From NCBI GenBank assembly GCA_023415515.1, contig JAEZKH010000001.1, positions 1 through 11,326 on the forward strand: DNA of 11,326 nt, read 5' to 3'. Every line of letters starts with the position of its first letter. Within the stretch, counting starts at the first letter, position 1. The notes beneath the pieces were generated by a model. That model ran no database searches and was not told the origin of the DNA. It saw only the letters and a program-made list of their open reading frames with translations. This document shows, piece after piece, positions 1 through 6,843 of the stretch. This DNA is from Actinomycetes bacterium (GTDB lineage Bacteria > Actinomycetota > Actinomycetes > Mycobacteriales > Mycobacteriaceae). A program made the position numbers and the translations under genes.

Positions 1-992
<992 letters not shown>

Positions 993-993
<1 letters not shown>

Positions 994-1583
994 TACTTGT
1001 TACCCAACATGGACAAGGCGGCCCGCAAGGCGGTGGACTGCGTCGCCTCCGGGTCATTGGCCAGCACCTTGTCGCACGCCTCCTCCCCCTGCTTGACCGC
1101 AAAGCCCAGTCCGACAAGTGCTTCCACGACCGGGCCGCGGACCGCATGACCGTTGACGGCGGGCAGGCCGACCCCGGAGCCGACCGGGCCGACCTTGTCG
1201 CGCAGTTCGAGCACCATCCGTTCGGCGCTGCGCCTGCCGATCCCCGGTACCCGCGTCAAGGCGGTGACGTCACTGTCGGCCAACGCCTGTCGCAGCGCAG
1301 GAGCGTCGTGAACGGCCAGGGTGGCCAATGCGATCTTCGGGCCGACCCCCGATACCGACAGCAGCGTGGTGAACAGGTCGCGGGCCTCGGAGTCGGCGAA
1401 GCCGTACAGCGTCATGGAGTCCTCGCGCACGATCATCGCGGTGATCAGCCGGGCCTCGGTGCCCCGCCGCAGGGTGGACAAGGTCGACGGCGTCGCGTTG
1501 ACCCGGTAGCCGACCCCGCACGCTTCGATGACCACATGGTCGAGTGCCAGGTCGAGAACTTCCCCGCGAATAGACGAGATCAT
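993..1583 (-). CDS. ruvA: Holliday junction DNA-binding protein RuvA
   Basis: RuvA binds four-way junctions as a tetramer, holds them in square-planar form and recruits RuvB. The 196-residue product matches the usual mycobacterial length. It starts MISSIRGEVLDLALDHVVIE, an OB-fold domain covering about residues 1-62. Two helix-hairpin-helix motifs follow: SVSGVGPKIALATL (about 76-89) and RVPGIGRRSAERMVLEL (about 111-127). A flexible linker (about 131-149) leads to domain III (about 150-196, PVVEALVGLGF...), which contacts RuvB. The ATG overlaps the ruvC stop as ATGA, and the TAA stop overlaps the ruvB ATG, so all three genes are translationally coupled. A purine-rich AAGG lies 7 bases upstream of the start. 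No anomaly was seen. Confidence 0.97.
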
Positions 1584-2134
1584 CGTGCCGCCTTGAGTCG
1601 TGCCCGGTATTTCCTCTGCTGTTCGGCCGCAAGCGCTTCAGCCGCGGCCATCCGCGCCAGCATCGGTGCGCGCCAGCAGTGGCAGATGGCCAGCGCCAAC
1701 GCGTCCGCGGCGTCCGCGGGCGTCGGCTTTGTCTGCAGGGCAAGGATTCTGGTGACCATCGCGGTGACTTGAGCCTTGTCGGCGTTGCCGTTGCCGGTGA
1801 CCGCCGCCTTGACCTCGCTGGGGGTGTGGAAGTGAACGTCGATGCCGCGTTTGGCTGCGGCGAGCGCGATGACTCCGCCGGCCTGTGCGGTGCCCATAGC
1901 GGTGTTCGCGTTCTGGTTGGCGAACACCCGCTCGATGGCGACGACATCCGGCAGGTGGGTGTCCATCCAGTGATCGACCGCGTCACTGATCGTCAACAGG
2001 CGCTGCTGCAGCGGGACGTCCGAGGCTGTGCGCACGACGTCGACGTCGAGTGCGGTGACCTGACGCCCGCTACCACCCTCGATGACGGAGAGCCCACAAC
2101 GCGTCAGCCCGGGATCGACTCCCATTACGCGCAC
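1580..2134 (-). CDS. ruvC: Crossover junction endodeoxyribonuclease RuvC
   Basis: RuvC is the dimeric, Mg2+-dependent resolvase that nicks Holliday junctions symmetrically. The 184-residue product has an RNase H-like fold. The expected acidic catalytic residues are visible: Asp7 in MGVDPG, Glu68 in VVAIERVF, and Asp141 and Asp144 in TPADAADALALAICH. I chose the GTG at 2134 because AGAAGG lies 8 bases upstream of it and because the resulting N-terminus MRVMGVDPGLTRCG matches the M. tuberculosis protein. The next in-frame GTG upstream, at 2143, would overlap that ribosome binding site. ruvC is the first gene of ruvC-ruvA-ruvB, overlapping ruvA by 4 bases. A LexA box and a PafBC-type promoter lie directly upstream. 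The C-terminus is rich in Ala, Arg and Lys, as in other mycobacteria. Confidence 0.96.
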   Translation of the reverse strand: MRVMGVDPGLTRCGLSVIEGGSGRQVTALDVDVVRTASDVPLQQRLLTISDAVDHWMDTHLPDVVAIERVFANQNANTAMGTAQAGGVIALAAAKRGIDVHFHTPSEVKAAVTGNGNADKAQVTAMVTRILALQTKPTPADAADALALAICHCWRAPMLARMAAAEALAAEQQRKYRARLKAAR

Positions 2135-2142
2135 GCCAACCA

Positions 2143-2148
2143 CCTTCT
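2143..2148 (-). promoter_or_regulatory. Ribosome binding site of ruvC
   Basis: On the minus strand AGAAGG lies 8 bases before the GTG at 2134. It decides the start: the alternative GTG at 2143 would begin inside it. It directly abuts the LexA box. Confidence 0.7.
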
Positions 2149-2164
2149 GTGAACACCTGTTCGA
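2149..2164 (-). promoter_or_regulatory. LexA operator (mycobacterial SOS box) upstream of ruvC
   Basis: Read toward ruvC, the sequence is TCGAAC-AGGT-GTTCAC. The mycobacterial SOS box consensus is TCGAAC-N4-GTTCGA, so 10 of 12 specified bases match and the first half-site is perfect. The site lies between the predicted -10 element (2169-2174) and the ruvC ribosome binding site, covering the expected transcription start near 2162. LexA bound there should block initiation until RecA-stimulated self-cleavage. From the literature as I recall it, ruvC is a LexA target in M. tuberculosis; binding here is inferred from sequence. Confidence 0.85.
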
Positions 2165-2168
2165 CGGC

Positions 2169-2191
2169 AGCCTAGCGTGGTTGACCGACGA
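2169..2191 (-). promoter_or_regulatory. RecA-NDp / PafBC-type damage promoter of ruvCAB
   Basis: Read toward ruvC, the sequence is TCGTCGGTC, then exactly 8 bases, then TAGGCT. The RecA-independent DNA-damage promoter motif of mycobacteria, activated by PafBC, is tTGTCRGTG-N8-TAnnnT. The upstream element matches at 7 of 9 positions, the spacing is exact and the -10 fits. The predicted start near 2162 leaves an untranslated leader of about 28 bases. The upstream element lies at 2183-2191 and the -10 at 2169-2174. Confidence 0.75.
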
Positions 2192-2271
2192 AATCCGGCA
2201 GGGACACGCGCCAGGTGATCCTTTTCGACGGCCGTCGCGACGGGTATGGGACGTGGGTGCAATTTTGGGAT

Positions 2272-2300
2272 GTGACGGCGGCGCCGAGCGTCGCTAACGT
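2272..2300 (+). promoter_or_regulatory. Putative SigA-type promoter of the MscS-family gene
   Basis: GTGACG (2272-2277, four matches to TTGACA) is followed after 17 bases by TAACGT (2295-2300, fitting TANNNT). Initiation would fall near 2307, upstream of a GGAG at 2326-2329 and the ATG at 2341. This supports the short form of the channel gene. Base pattern only. Confidence 0.4.
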
Positions 2301-2340
2301 CGCGTGGGACCTGACGCCGACCCGTGGAGCCAATCAGACG

Positions 2341-3576
2341 ATGCCCGACGAGTACGAACTGGAGTCCGCAACCAACCTTGCCGTCACGCTTGCCTGGGTC
2401 GCAGGCGCCGTGGTGGCCGCGTACCTGTTGGGAGTGGTCGTCTCCTGGACGCTTGTCCGCATCGGTCGGCGCAGCGGGGTGATCTGCGACATGGCCCAGC
2501 TGACCCGGATGCCGCTGAAGGCGACGCTGGTGGTGTTCGGTTCGACGATCGCCGTGCAGCGCACCTCCGATCCCGACGACAGCTGGCGCGGCTGGCTGGA
2601 CCACACGCTGCTGATTCTGCTGATCGCCTCGATCACCTGGCTGGTGGCGAGCCTGGTCCTGGTCGCCGAGCGACGCGCGATCGTGCGATTCGGCGGCGGC
2701 GACGACGAGATATCCGATGCCGACCGCGTCTGGCGCCGGGTCCGCACGCAGGTGACGGTGCTGCGCAGACTGGCCATCGCGATCGTGGTGATCCTCGGCG
2801 CCGCCGCGATCCTGATGACCTTCCCCCGCTTCTCCGACATCGGGACGACGGTGTTCGCCTCGGCAGGGGTGTTGTCGGTGGTCGCAGGCCTTGCCGCCCA
2901 GACGTCGCTTGGGGCGGTGTTCGCCGGCATGCAGATCGCCTTCTCCGGCGCCGTGCGCGTCGGCGACGTGGTGCAACTCGAGGGTGGACAGTGGTGGGGC
3001 CGCATCGAGGAGATCACCTTGAGCTACGTCGTGGTCCGGCTGTGGGACGAGCGGAGGCTCGTGCTGCCCTGCACATACTTCACCACCGAACCGTTCGAGA
3101 ACTGGACCCGCAGCGCCACCGAGATCATGGGCACCGTTGAATTCGATGTCGACTTCTCCGTGCCGTTCGACGAGATGCGCGCCGAGCTGGATCGGCTGCT
3201 GTCGCAAAGCGAACTCTGGGACGGCAGGCGCGGTGTGCTGCAGGTGACCGACGCTGTCGGCGGGGTGGTCCGGGTGCGCATCGTGGTCAGCGCGCCGAAC
3301 GCGGGCGCTCTGTTCGACCTGCGCTGCGCTGTCCGCGAAGGCATGGTCAATTGGGTTCAGCATCAGGGCGTGCTGCCCATGCAGCGGATCGAGGCGGCCG
3401 AAACGGTCACCGAGGTGGGTCCGATCCGTGCCGACGAGGGCGAGACCGAACGCGTGTCGGCCAGCTTGTTCTCCGGCAGCCCCGAGGCCGACGCTCGCGC
3501 CCGCGCGTTCGACGACACCGCCCCCGATCGCGAGGACGACTTCGCCGCCGCGAGGTGGAACGGCGGGGGGCGCTGA
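2341..3576 (+). CDS. Small-conductance mechanosensitive channel, MscS family
   Basis: This is a predicted inner-membrane channel that opens under membrane tension and releases osmolytes during osmotic downshock. The 411-residue product has hydrophobic segments at about residues 12-38, 60-73, 88-109, 142-160 and 170-203. The last is the MscS pore-helix region, with AGLAAQTSLGAVFAG followed by GAVRVGDVV. A beta domain (about 204-255, including VQLEGGQWWGRIEEITL and VLPCTYF) and an alpha/beta vestibule domain (about 262-352) follow. A charged tail of about 55 residues (353-411) is probably disordered. I chose the ATG at 2341 because a promoter and GGAG precede it and because the upstream in-frame extension (from a GTG at 2215) looks non-coding. 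It diverges from ruvC and ends 3 bases from the yebC stop. Its physiological trigger is not evident. The family is clear, the subfamily is not. Confidence 0.85.
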   Translation: MPDEYELESATNLAVTLAWVAGAVVAAYLLGVVVSWTLVRIGRRSGVICDMAQLTRMPLKATLVVFGSTIAVQRTSDPDDSWRGWLDHTLLILLIASITWLVASLVLVAERRAIVRFGGGDDEISDADRVWRRVRTQVTVLRRLAIAIVVILGAAAILMTFPRFSDIGTTVFASAGVLSVVAGLAAQTSLGAVFAGMQIAFSGAVRVGDVVQLEGGQWWGRIEEITLSYVVVRLWDERRLVLPCTYFTTEPFENWTRSATEIMGTVEFDVDFSVPFDEMRAELDRLLSQSELWDGRRGVLQVTDAVGGVVRVRIVVSAPNAGALFDLRCAVREGMVNWVQHQGVLPMQRIEAAETVTEVGPIRADEGETERVSASLFSGSPEADARARAFDDTAPDREDDFAAARWNGGGR

Positions 3577-3579
3577 GCC

Positions 3580-4332
3580 TCAGTCCTCGATCTGGGCGAG
3601 GACCTCGTCGGGGATGTCGGCGTTGGTGAAGACGTCCTGGACGTCGTCGCTGTCCTCGAGCGCGTCGACGAGCTTCATGATCTTGCGCGCACCGTCGGCG
3701 TCGAGCGGCACCGAGACGGACGGCTGGAATCCCGCTTCTGCGGACTCGTAGTCGATGCCCGCCTCCTGAAGGGCGGTGCGAACAGCCACCAGATCTGTTG
3801 GCTCACAAATGATTTCGAAGCTGTCATCGAGATCGTTGACATCCTCGGCGCCCGCCTCGAGCACCGCGGTGAGCACATCGTCCTCGGTGAGGCCGTTCTT
3901 CTCGAGCGTGATGACGCCCTTGCGGGAGAACAGGTACGAGACGGAGCCGGGGTCGGCCATGTTGCCGCCGTTGCGGGTCATGGCGACGCGCACCTCGCCC
4001 GCGGCGCGGTTGCGGTTGTCGGTGAGGCACTCGACGAGCACCGCCACGCCGTTGGGCCCGTAGCCCTCGTAGGTGATCGTCTGCCAGTCCGCGCCGCCGG
4101 CTTCCTCGCCCGCCCCCCGCTTGCGTGCGCGCTCGATGTTGTCGTTGGGCACCGAGTTCTTCTTGGCCTTCTGGATCGCGTCGTACAGGGTCGGGTTACC
4201 CGCCGGGTCCCCGCCGCCGGTGCGCGCTGCCACCTCGATGTTCTTGATCAGCTTGGCGAAGTTCTTGCCCCGGCGGGCATCGATGATCGCCTTCTTGTGC
4301 TTTGTGGTGGCCCACTTGGAATGGCCGCTCAT
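3580..4332 (-). CDS. yebC: YebC/PmpR/TACO1-family protein
   Basis: YebC-family proteins were long annotated as transcription regulators (PmpR); related proteins, including mitochondrial TACO1, act in translation, and recent work links bacterial YebC to relieving ribosome stalling on difficult sequences such as proline runs. The 250-residue product has family-typical length and begins with the signature MSGHSKWATTKHKKAIIDARRG. Further hallmarks are NPTLYDAIQKAKKNSVPNDNIERA, YEGYGPNGVAVLVECLTDNR and NGGNMADPGSVSYLF; these are cut here to short stretches of the conserved blocks. The acidic C-terminus ends VLAQIED. The ATG at 4332 has AAGAGG about 10 bases upstream. In M. tuberculosis the homologue Rv2603c directly follows the pdxT homologue; here a three-gene block separates them, so yebC must be transcribed from its own promoter or by read-through from tetR. 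Identity is secure, molecular role less so. Confidence 0.93.
   Translation of the reverse strand: MSGHSKWATTKHKKAIIDARRGKNFAKLIKNIEVAARTGGGDPAGNPTLYDAIQKAKKNSVPNDNIERARKRGAGEEAGGADWQTITYEGYGPNGVAVLVECLTDNRNRAAGEVRVAMTRNGGNMADPGSVSYLFSRKGVITLEKNGLTEDDVLTAVLEAGAEDVNDLDDSFEIICEPTDLVAVRTALQEAGIDYESAEAGFQPSVSVPLDADGARKIMKLVDALEDSDDVQDVFTNADIPDEVLAQIED
3583..3603 (+). terminator. Possible hairpin at the mscS/yebC convergent junction
   Basis: GTCCTCG, a 7-base loop and CGAGGAC form a perfect 7-bp stem 6 bases after the mscS-type stop codon. There is no T-run, and the stem is made of the final codons of yebC, so it may be coincidental. It is the only candidate terminator for the channel gene at this junction. 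Confidence 0.25.
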
Positions 4333-4374
4333 GCGTGTACTACCTCTTTCGCTACTGCCGAAGTCCGATCAACG

Positions 4375-4380
4375 AGTCTA
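4375..4380 (-). promoter_or_regulatory. Possible -10 element of yebC
   Basis: On the minus strand TAGACT fits the mycobacterial TANNNT -10 pattern. It lies about 42 bases upstream of the ATG and implies a leader of about 35 bases. No convincing -35 element is present. Confidence 0.3.
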
Positions 4381-4404
4381 CGTGGACGTTTGCGCCCTAC
4401 GGTG

Positions 4405-4422
4405 CCGCGCCGGGCGGCGCGG
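4405..4422 (-). terminator. GC-rich hairpin between tetR and yebC
   Basis: CCGCGCC-GGGC-GGCGCGG forms a 7-bp, all-GC stem with a 4-base loop, 38 bases downstream of the tetR stop and upstream of the yebC -10 candidate. No U-tract follows. Mycobacterial terminators often lack one, so this may end the tetR transcript, but chance is possible in DNA this GC-rich. Confidence 0.35.
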
Positions 4423-4460
4423 GGCCACTATGTGCGGTATCCGGCCCCGTCCTGCGCGCC

Positions 4461-5060
4461 TCACCGGATCTCGCCCTCGATGTAGCGCTGCAGATTCGGG
4501 GCGACGGCTGCGACCAGCTCATCGTCGCCCATAGAGGCGAGCGGTTCGATCTCCCAGACGTACCGGGTCATCGCCAGACCCATGATCTGAGCGGACACCA
4601 GACCGCTGCGCACGGCTCGGTCGCGTTCGTCGGTTCCGAGATGCGCAACCCCCATCAGGCTCGTCTCGACGACCCGACGAAGTTTCTCGCGGGTGGTCGG
4701 CTCGTGCGCGGCGGTCTGCAGCACCGCCCTCAGCACGGGTCCGATCTCGTCGTCGGCCCACGCCCCGAGCATCAGTCGCATCAGGGTTTCGCCCAGTTCG
4801 GGGATCGGCGCGGCCCACGCCGCCGCGACGCTCTCGAGCCATCGCGGCGGCGGATTCGTCGCCGCGTCCAACAGGTTTCGCTTCGATCCGAAGTAGTGGT
4901 AGACGAGTGCCGGATCGACATCGGCTTCCCGCGCCACGGCGCGAATCGTGGTACCCGCCCACCCGGTCTCGGCGAACGCCGTGCGCGCCGCGGCGAGTAT
5001 TCGCGCCGCGAGGACCCCGCGTTCATCGCGCGGCCCGGGTGTGATCGATTTCGCAGCCAC
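4461..5060 (-). CDS. TetR-family transcriptional repressor
   Basis: This is a 199-residue predicted one-component repressor. The N-terminal DNA-binding domain (about residues 15-65) has the TetR pattern: AARILAAARTAFAETGW, then TTIRAVAREADVDPALVYHYF and GSKRNLLDAA. The part from DVDP to YHYFGSK is the recognition helix and the family's most typical stretch. The rest is a helical ligand-binding and dimerisation domain with no recognisable ligand signature. The GTG at 5060 has GAGG 7 bases upstream. The gene diverges from a flavin monooxygenase, with two operator-like repeats in the 93-base gap. The usual inference for such pairs is that TetR represses both genes and is released by a substrate or product of the monooxygenase. 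The ligand is unknown. The stop lies 128 bases upstream of yebC. Confidence 0.92.
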   Translation of the reverse strand: MAAKSITPGPRDERGVLAARILAAARTAFAETGWAGTTIRAVAREADVDPALVYHYFGSKRNLLDAATNPPPRWLESVAAAWAAPIPELGETLMRLMLGAWADDEIGPVLRAVLQTAAHEPTTREKLRRVVETSLMGVAHLGTDERDRAVRSGLVSAQIMGLAMTRYVWEIEPLASMGDDELVAAVAPNLQRYIEGEIR

Positions 5061-5085
5061 CTGCCGACCTCGTCCTGATTACCCA

Positions 5086-5114
5086 TTGCACCGAGAAGAG
5101 TTTCATCGTAGCGT
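5086..5114 (+). promoter_or_regulatory. Putative promoter of the flavin monooxygenase
   Basis: TTGCAC (5086-5091) and TAGCGT (5109-5114) are separated by 17 bases and match the SigA pattern TTGNNN/TANNNT. Transcription would start near 5121, giving a leader of about 33 bases. The first operator-like copy covers the -10 and the second covers the region just downstream of the start, as expected for a repressible promoter. Confidence 0.45.
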
Positions 5115-5140
5115 GAGACTAGTTTCAACGCTACGTGAAA
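5101..5140. promoter_or_regulatory. Tandem palindromic operators, probable TetR binding sites
   Basis: Two copies of an 18-base pattern TTTCA-N8-TGARA occur at 5101-5118 (TTTCATCGTAGCGTGAGA) and 5123-5140 (TTTCAACGCTACGTGAAA). They start 22 bases apart, about two helical turns. The core of the first, CGTAGCG, is the reverse complement of the core of the second, CGCTACG, so the whole region is also one large imperfect palindrome centred near an ACTAGT. Length, symmetry and position between tetR and its divergent neighbour fit operators for the adjacent TetR protein. Which protein binds is inferred. Confidence 0.75.
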
Positions 5141-5142
5141 TT

Positions 5143-5147
5143 AGGAG
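5143..5147 (+). promoter_or_regulatory. Ribosome binding site of the flavin monooxygenase
   Basis: AGGAG directly abuts an ATG at 5148 but lies 6 bases before an in-frame GTG at 5154. Normal spacing therefore favours the GTG, two codons further in. Confidence 0.65.
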
Positions 5148-5153
5148 ATGGAT

Positions 5154-6717
5154 GTGGACACGTCCGCGCAGCACCCCGATGTCGTCGTCGTCGGCGCTGG
5201 GCCCGTCGGCCTCGTCGCGGCCTGCGAACTCGCCCGCAGGCACGTGTCTGTCCGCATCGTCGACAAGCTGGCCCACCCGACGAACGAATCGCGCAATCGC
5301 GATCCATGCCCGCAGCCTCGACATGTTCGACCGAATGGGGATCCTGGACGACCTGGTCGCGACGGGCATCAAATCGACGAGCATGCGGCTGATGAGCCGC
5401 GGCAGCCAACTGGCCCAGGTGAAATTCGGCGGTGTCGACAGCGCCTTCCCCTACTCGCTGCTGACCGCACAGACCGAGACCGAACGCGTGCTGACCGACC
5501 GGCTCGGCCGTCTCGGCGTCGCGATCGAGCGGGGCGTCGAGGTCGTGGGGCTCGAACAGGACAACGACCGGGCCCACCTGACCCTGCGACGTTCCGATGG
5601 CTCGACGGAGTCGGTCACCGCGTCCTACGTGATCGCTGCGGACGGCGCCCACAGCACGATGCGACATCTGCTGGGCGTCGAGCTGCACGGGACGTTTCAT
5701 GGCGAGCGGTTCATTCTCGGTGACTGCGACGCCGAACACCACATGGACCCGGAGTCGATGTACACCGTCTTCTCCCCGGCGGGCACCGTCGTGATGATGC
5801 CGATGCGCGCGGGCCGCGCGCGGTTGATGGCCCAGCTCCACGATGCGCCCGGCGCGCCCGTGAACCCGCACCCTACTCAAGAGGCGCTGCAGCAGATCCT
5901 CGACGAGCGCGTCGGGGGCGTGACGATCACCGACAGCCACTGGCTCACCTGCTTCGAGATTCACCACGGACAGGTGGCGCGGTACCGGCACGGACGGGTG
6001 TTCCTCACCGGCGACGCCGCCCACATCCACAGCCCCGCAGGTGGACAGGGCATGAACACCGGCATGCAGGACGCCTTCAACCTGGCGTGGAAGCTCGCCG
6101 CCGTCGTCCACGGTGATGGCGGACAGGTCCTGCTCGACAGCTACCACGCCGAGCGACACCCGGTCGCCGAGGCGGTGATCGCGTTCAGCGGGAATCTGAC
6201 CAGGGCAGGCACGGTGCGCGGCGGCGCCCAGGTCGTGCGAAACGCCATCGTTCGGGTGCTCGCCAACGTGCCCGCCGTCAGCGCGAAGATGGCCAGCGTG
6301 GTCGAAGAGGTCGACATCGGCTACCAGGACAGTCCGATCGTCATGTCGACAATGCGACGCGCGAGGATCCACGCCGGGGGGCATCTTCCGCACATCGGCG
6401 ATCCGGACATCCAGAAGCAGCTGGCCCGGCTGTGCGGTGGTGACAACGCCGGCCACACCGTGCTGACGGTGACCGCGGACAGGCCTGCGCCCGCCGCGGG
6501 TCCGGCCGGGCAGGTACAGGTGCTCATCGCCGCTGACGACACGCCCGTCGGCGGATACGACGCGGTCGTCACCGACCCGCGGGGTCTGGTCACCGAGCGT
6601 TACGGCGTGCGGGACGGTGCCCGCGTCGTGGTCCGGCCGGACGGTTACGTCGGGGCCGTCGCGGAACTCGACGACCGCGGCGCCGTCACCGACTATTTCG
6701 CCCGGATAGCGCGCTGA
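5154..6717 (+). pseudogene. Class A FAD-dependent aromatic monooxygenase, frame disrupted near codon 47
   Basis: Family members hydroxylate aromatic substrates using FAD, NAD(P)H and O2. The N-terminal Rossmann segment with VVVVGAGPVGLVAACELARR (about residues 10-29) runs in one frame to ESR at 5294. The continuation AIAIHARSLDMFDRMGI follows in a different frame from 5293. Two bases are missing in a CG run (5289-5295); restoring them would give a 521-residue protein. Later motifs are intact: YVIAADGAHSTMR (the DG motif that contacts FAD and NAD(P)H), VFLTGDAAHIHSPAGGQG and NTGMQDAFNLAWKLA (FAD-binding GD motif), and a C-terminal domain of about 100 residues like that of phenol-hydroxylase-type enzymes. 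Without correction, translation ends at 5723 after a non-native tail. The remaining 1.4 kb has no stop, so the lesion is recent or a sequencing error. It diverges from tetR under the tandem operators. The substrate cannot be told; similarity is to MhpA/PgaE-type hydroxylases. Confidence 0.85.
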
Positions 6718-6795
6718 GCCAATCGGTGAATGAATTCGAGATCCGCTGAGTTATTTCCGAATAATTTCGTCCGGCGAGATCATTCGTTTGCTGAT

Positions 6796-6804
6796 TGCTA
6801 CTCT
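6796..6804 (+). promoter_or_regulatory. Extended -10 promoter of the GGDEF gene and its leader ORF
   Basis: TGCTACTCT contains TGN followed by TACTCT, an extended -10 that can work without a clear -35, and none is seen. Initiation about 7 bases downstream falls on the A of an ATG at 6811. The intergenic region 6718-6839 is visibly AT-richer than its surroundings and also holds a short inverted repeat, TTATT-TCCG-AATAA (6751-6764), of unknown role. Confidence 0.45.
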
Positions 6805-6810
6805 GCCTAA

Positions 6811-6843
6811 ATGCCCCCGGCTTGGCAATTTTTCCGCCGATGA
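6811..6843 (+). CDS. Putative leaderless 10-codon leader peptide overlapping the GGDEF start
   Basis: ATG at 6811 opens a ten-residue ORF, MPPAWQFFRR, that stops at TGA 6841-6843. That stop overlaps the downstream ATG (6840-6842) as ATGA, the classic coupling arrangement. The extended -10 at 6799-6804 would place the mRNA 5' end at or next to this ATG, making it leaderless, which is common in mycobacteria. The GGDEF gene lacks a good ribosome binding site, so it may depend on ribosomes terminating here. No homology can be claimed for so short a peptide; the case rests on position alone. Confidence 0.4.
   Translation: MPPAWQFFRR

Noticed and set aside
2215..2340. N-terminal extension of the MscS-family gene from a GTG at 2215
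   Set aside because: It lacks a ribosome binding site, is not hydrophobic or family-like, and contains the predicted promoter at 2272-2300.
2125..3363. Long minus-strand open frame antisense to the MscS-family gene
   Set aside because: Its product is rich in His, Arg, Asp and Gln with no domain, as expected of a shadow frame in GC-rich DNA; the plus-strand frame has clear membrane helices and MscS motifs.
4948..5292. Upstream in-frame extension of the second monooxygenase frame across the tetR gap
   Set aside because: It reads through the operators and antisense to tetR and has no Rossmann motif; the true N-terminus is in another frame from 5154.
5293..5299. Programmed ribosomal frameshift in the monooxygenase
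   Set aside because: No slippery heptamer or downstream pseudoknot was seen, and this enzyme family is not known to use frameshifting; a 2-base deletion in a CG run is simpler.
5131..6456. Minus-strand open frame of about 440 codons antisense to the monooxygenase
   Set aside because: Composition is typical of a shadow frame and the plus strand carries conserved FAD-binding motifs.
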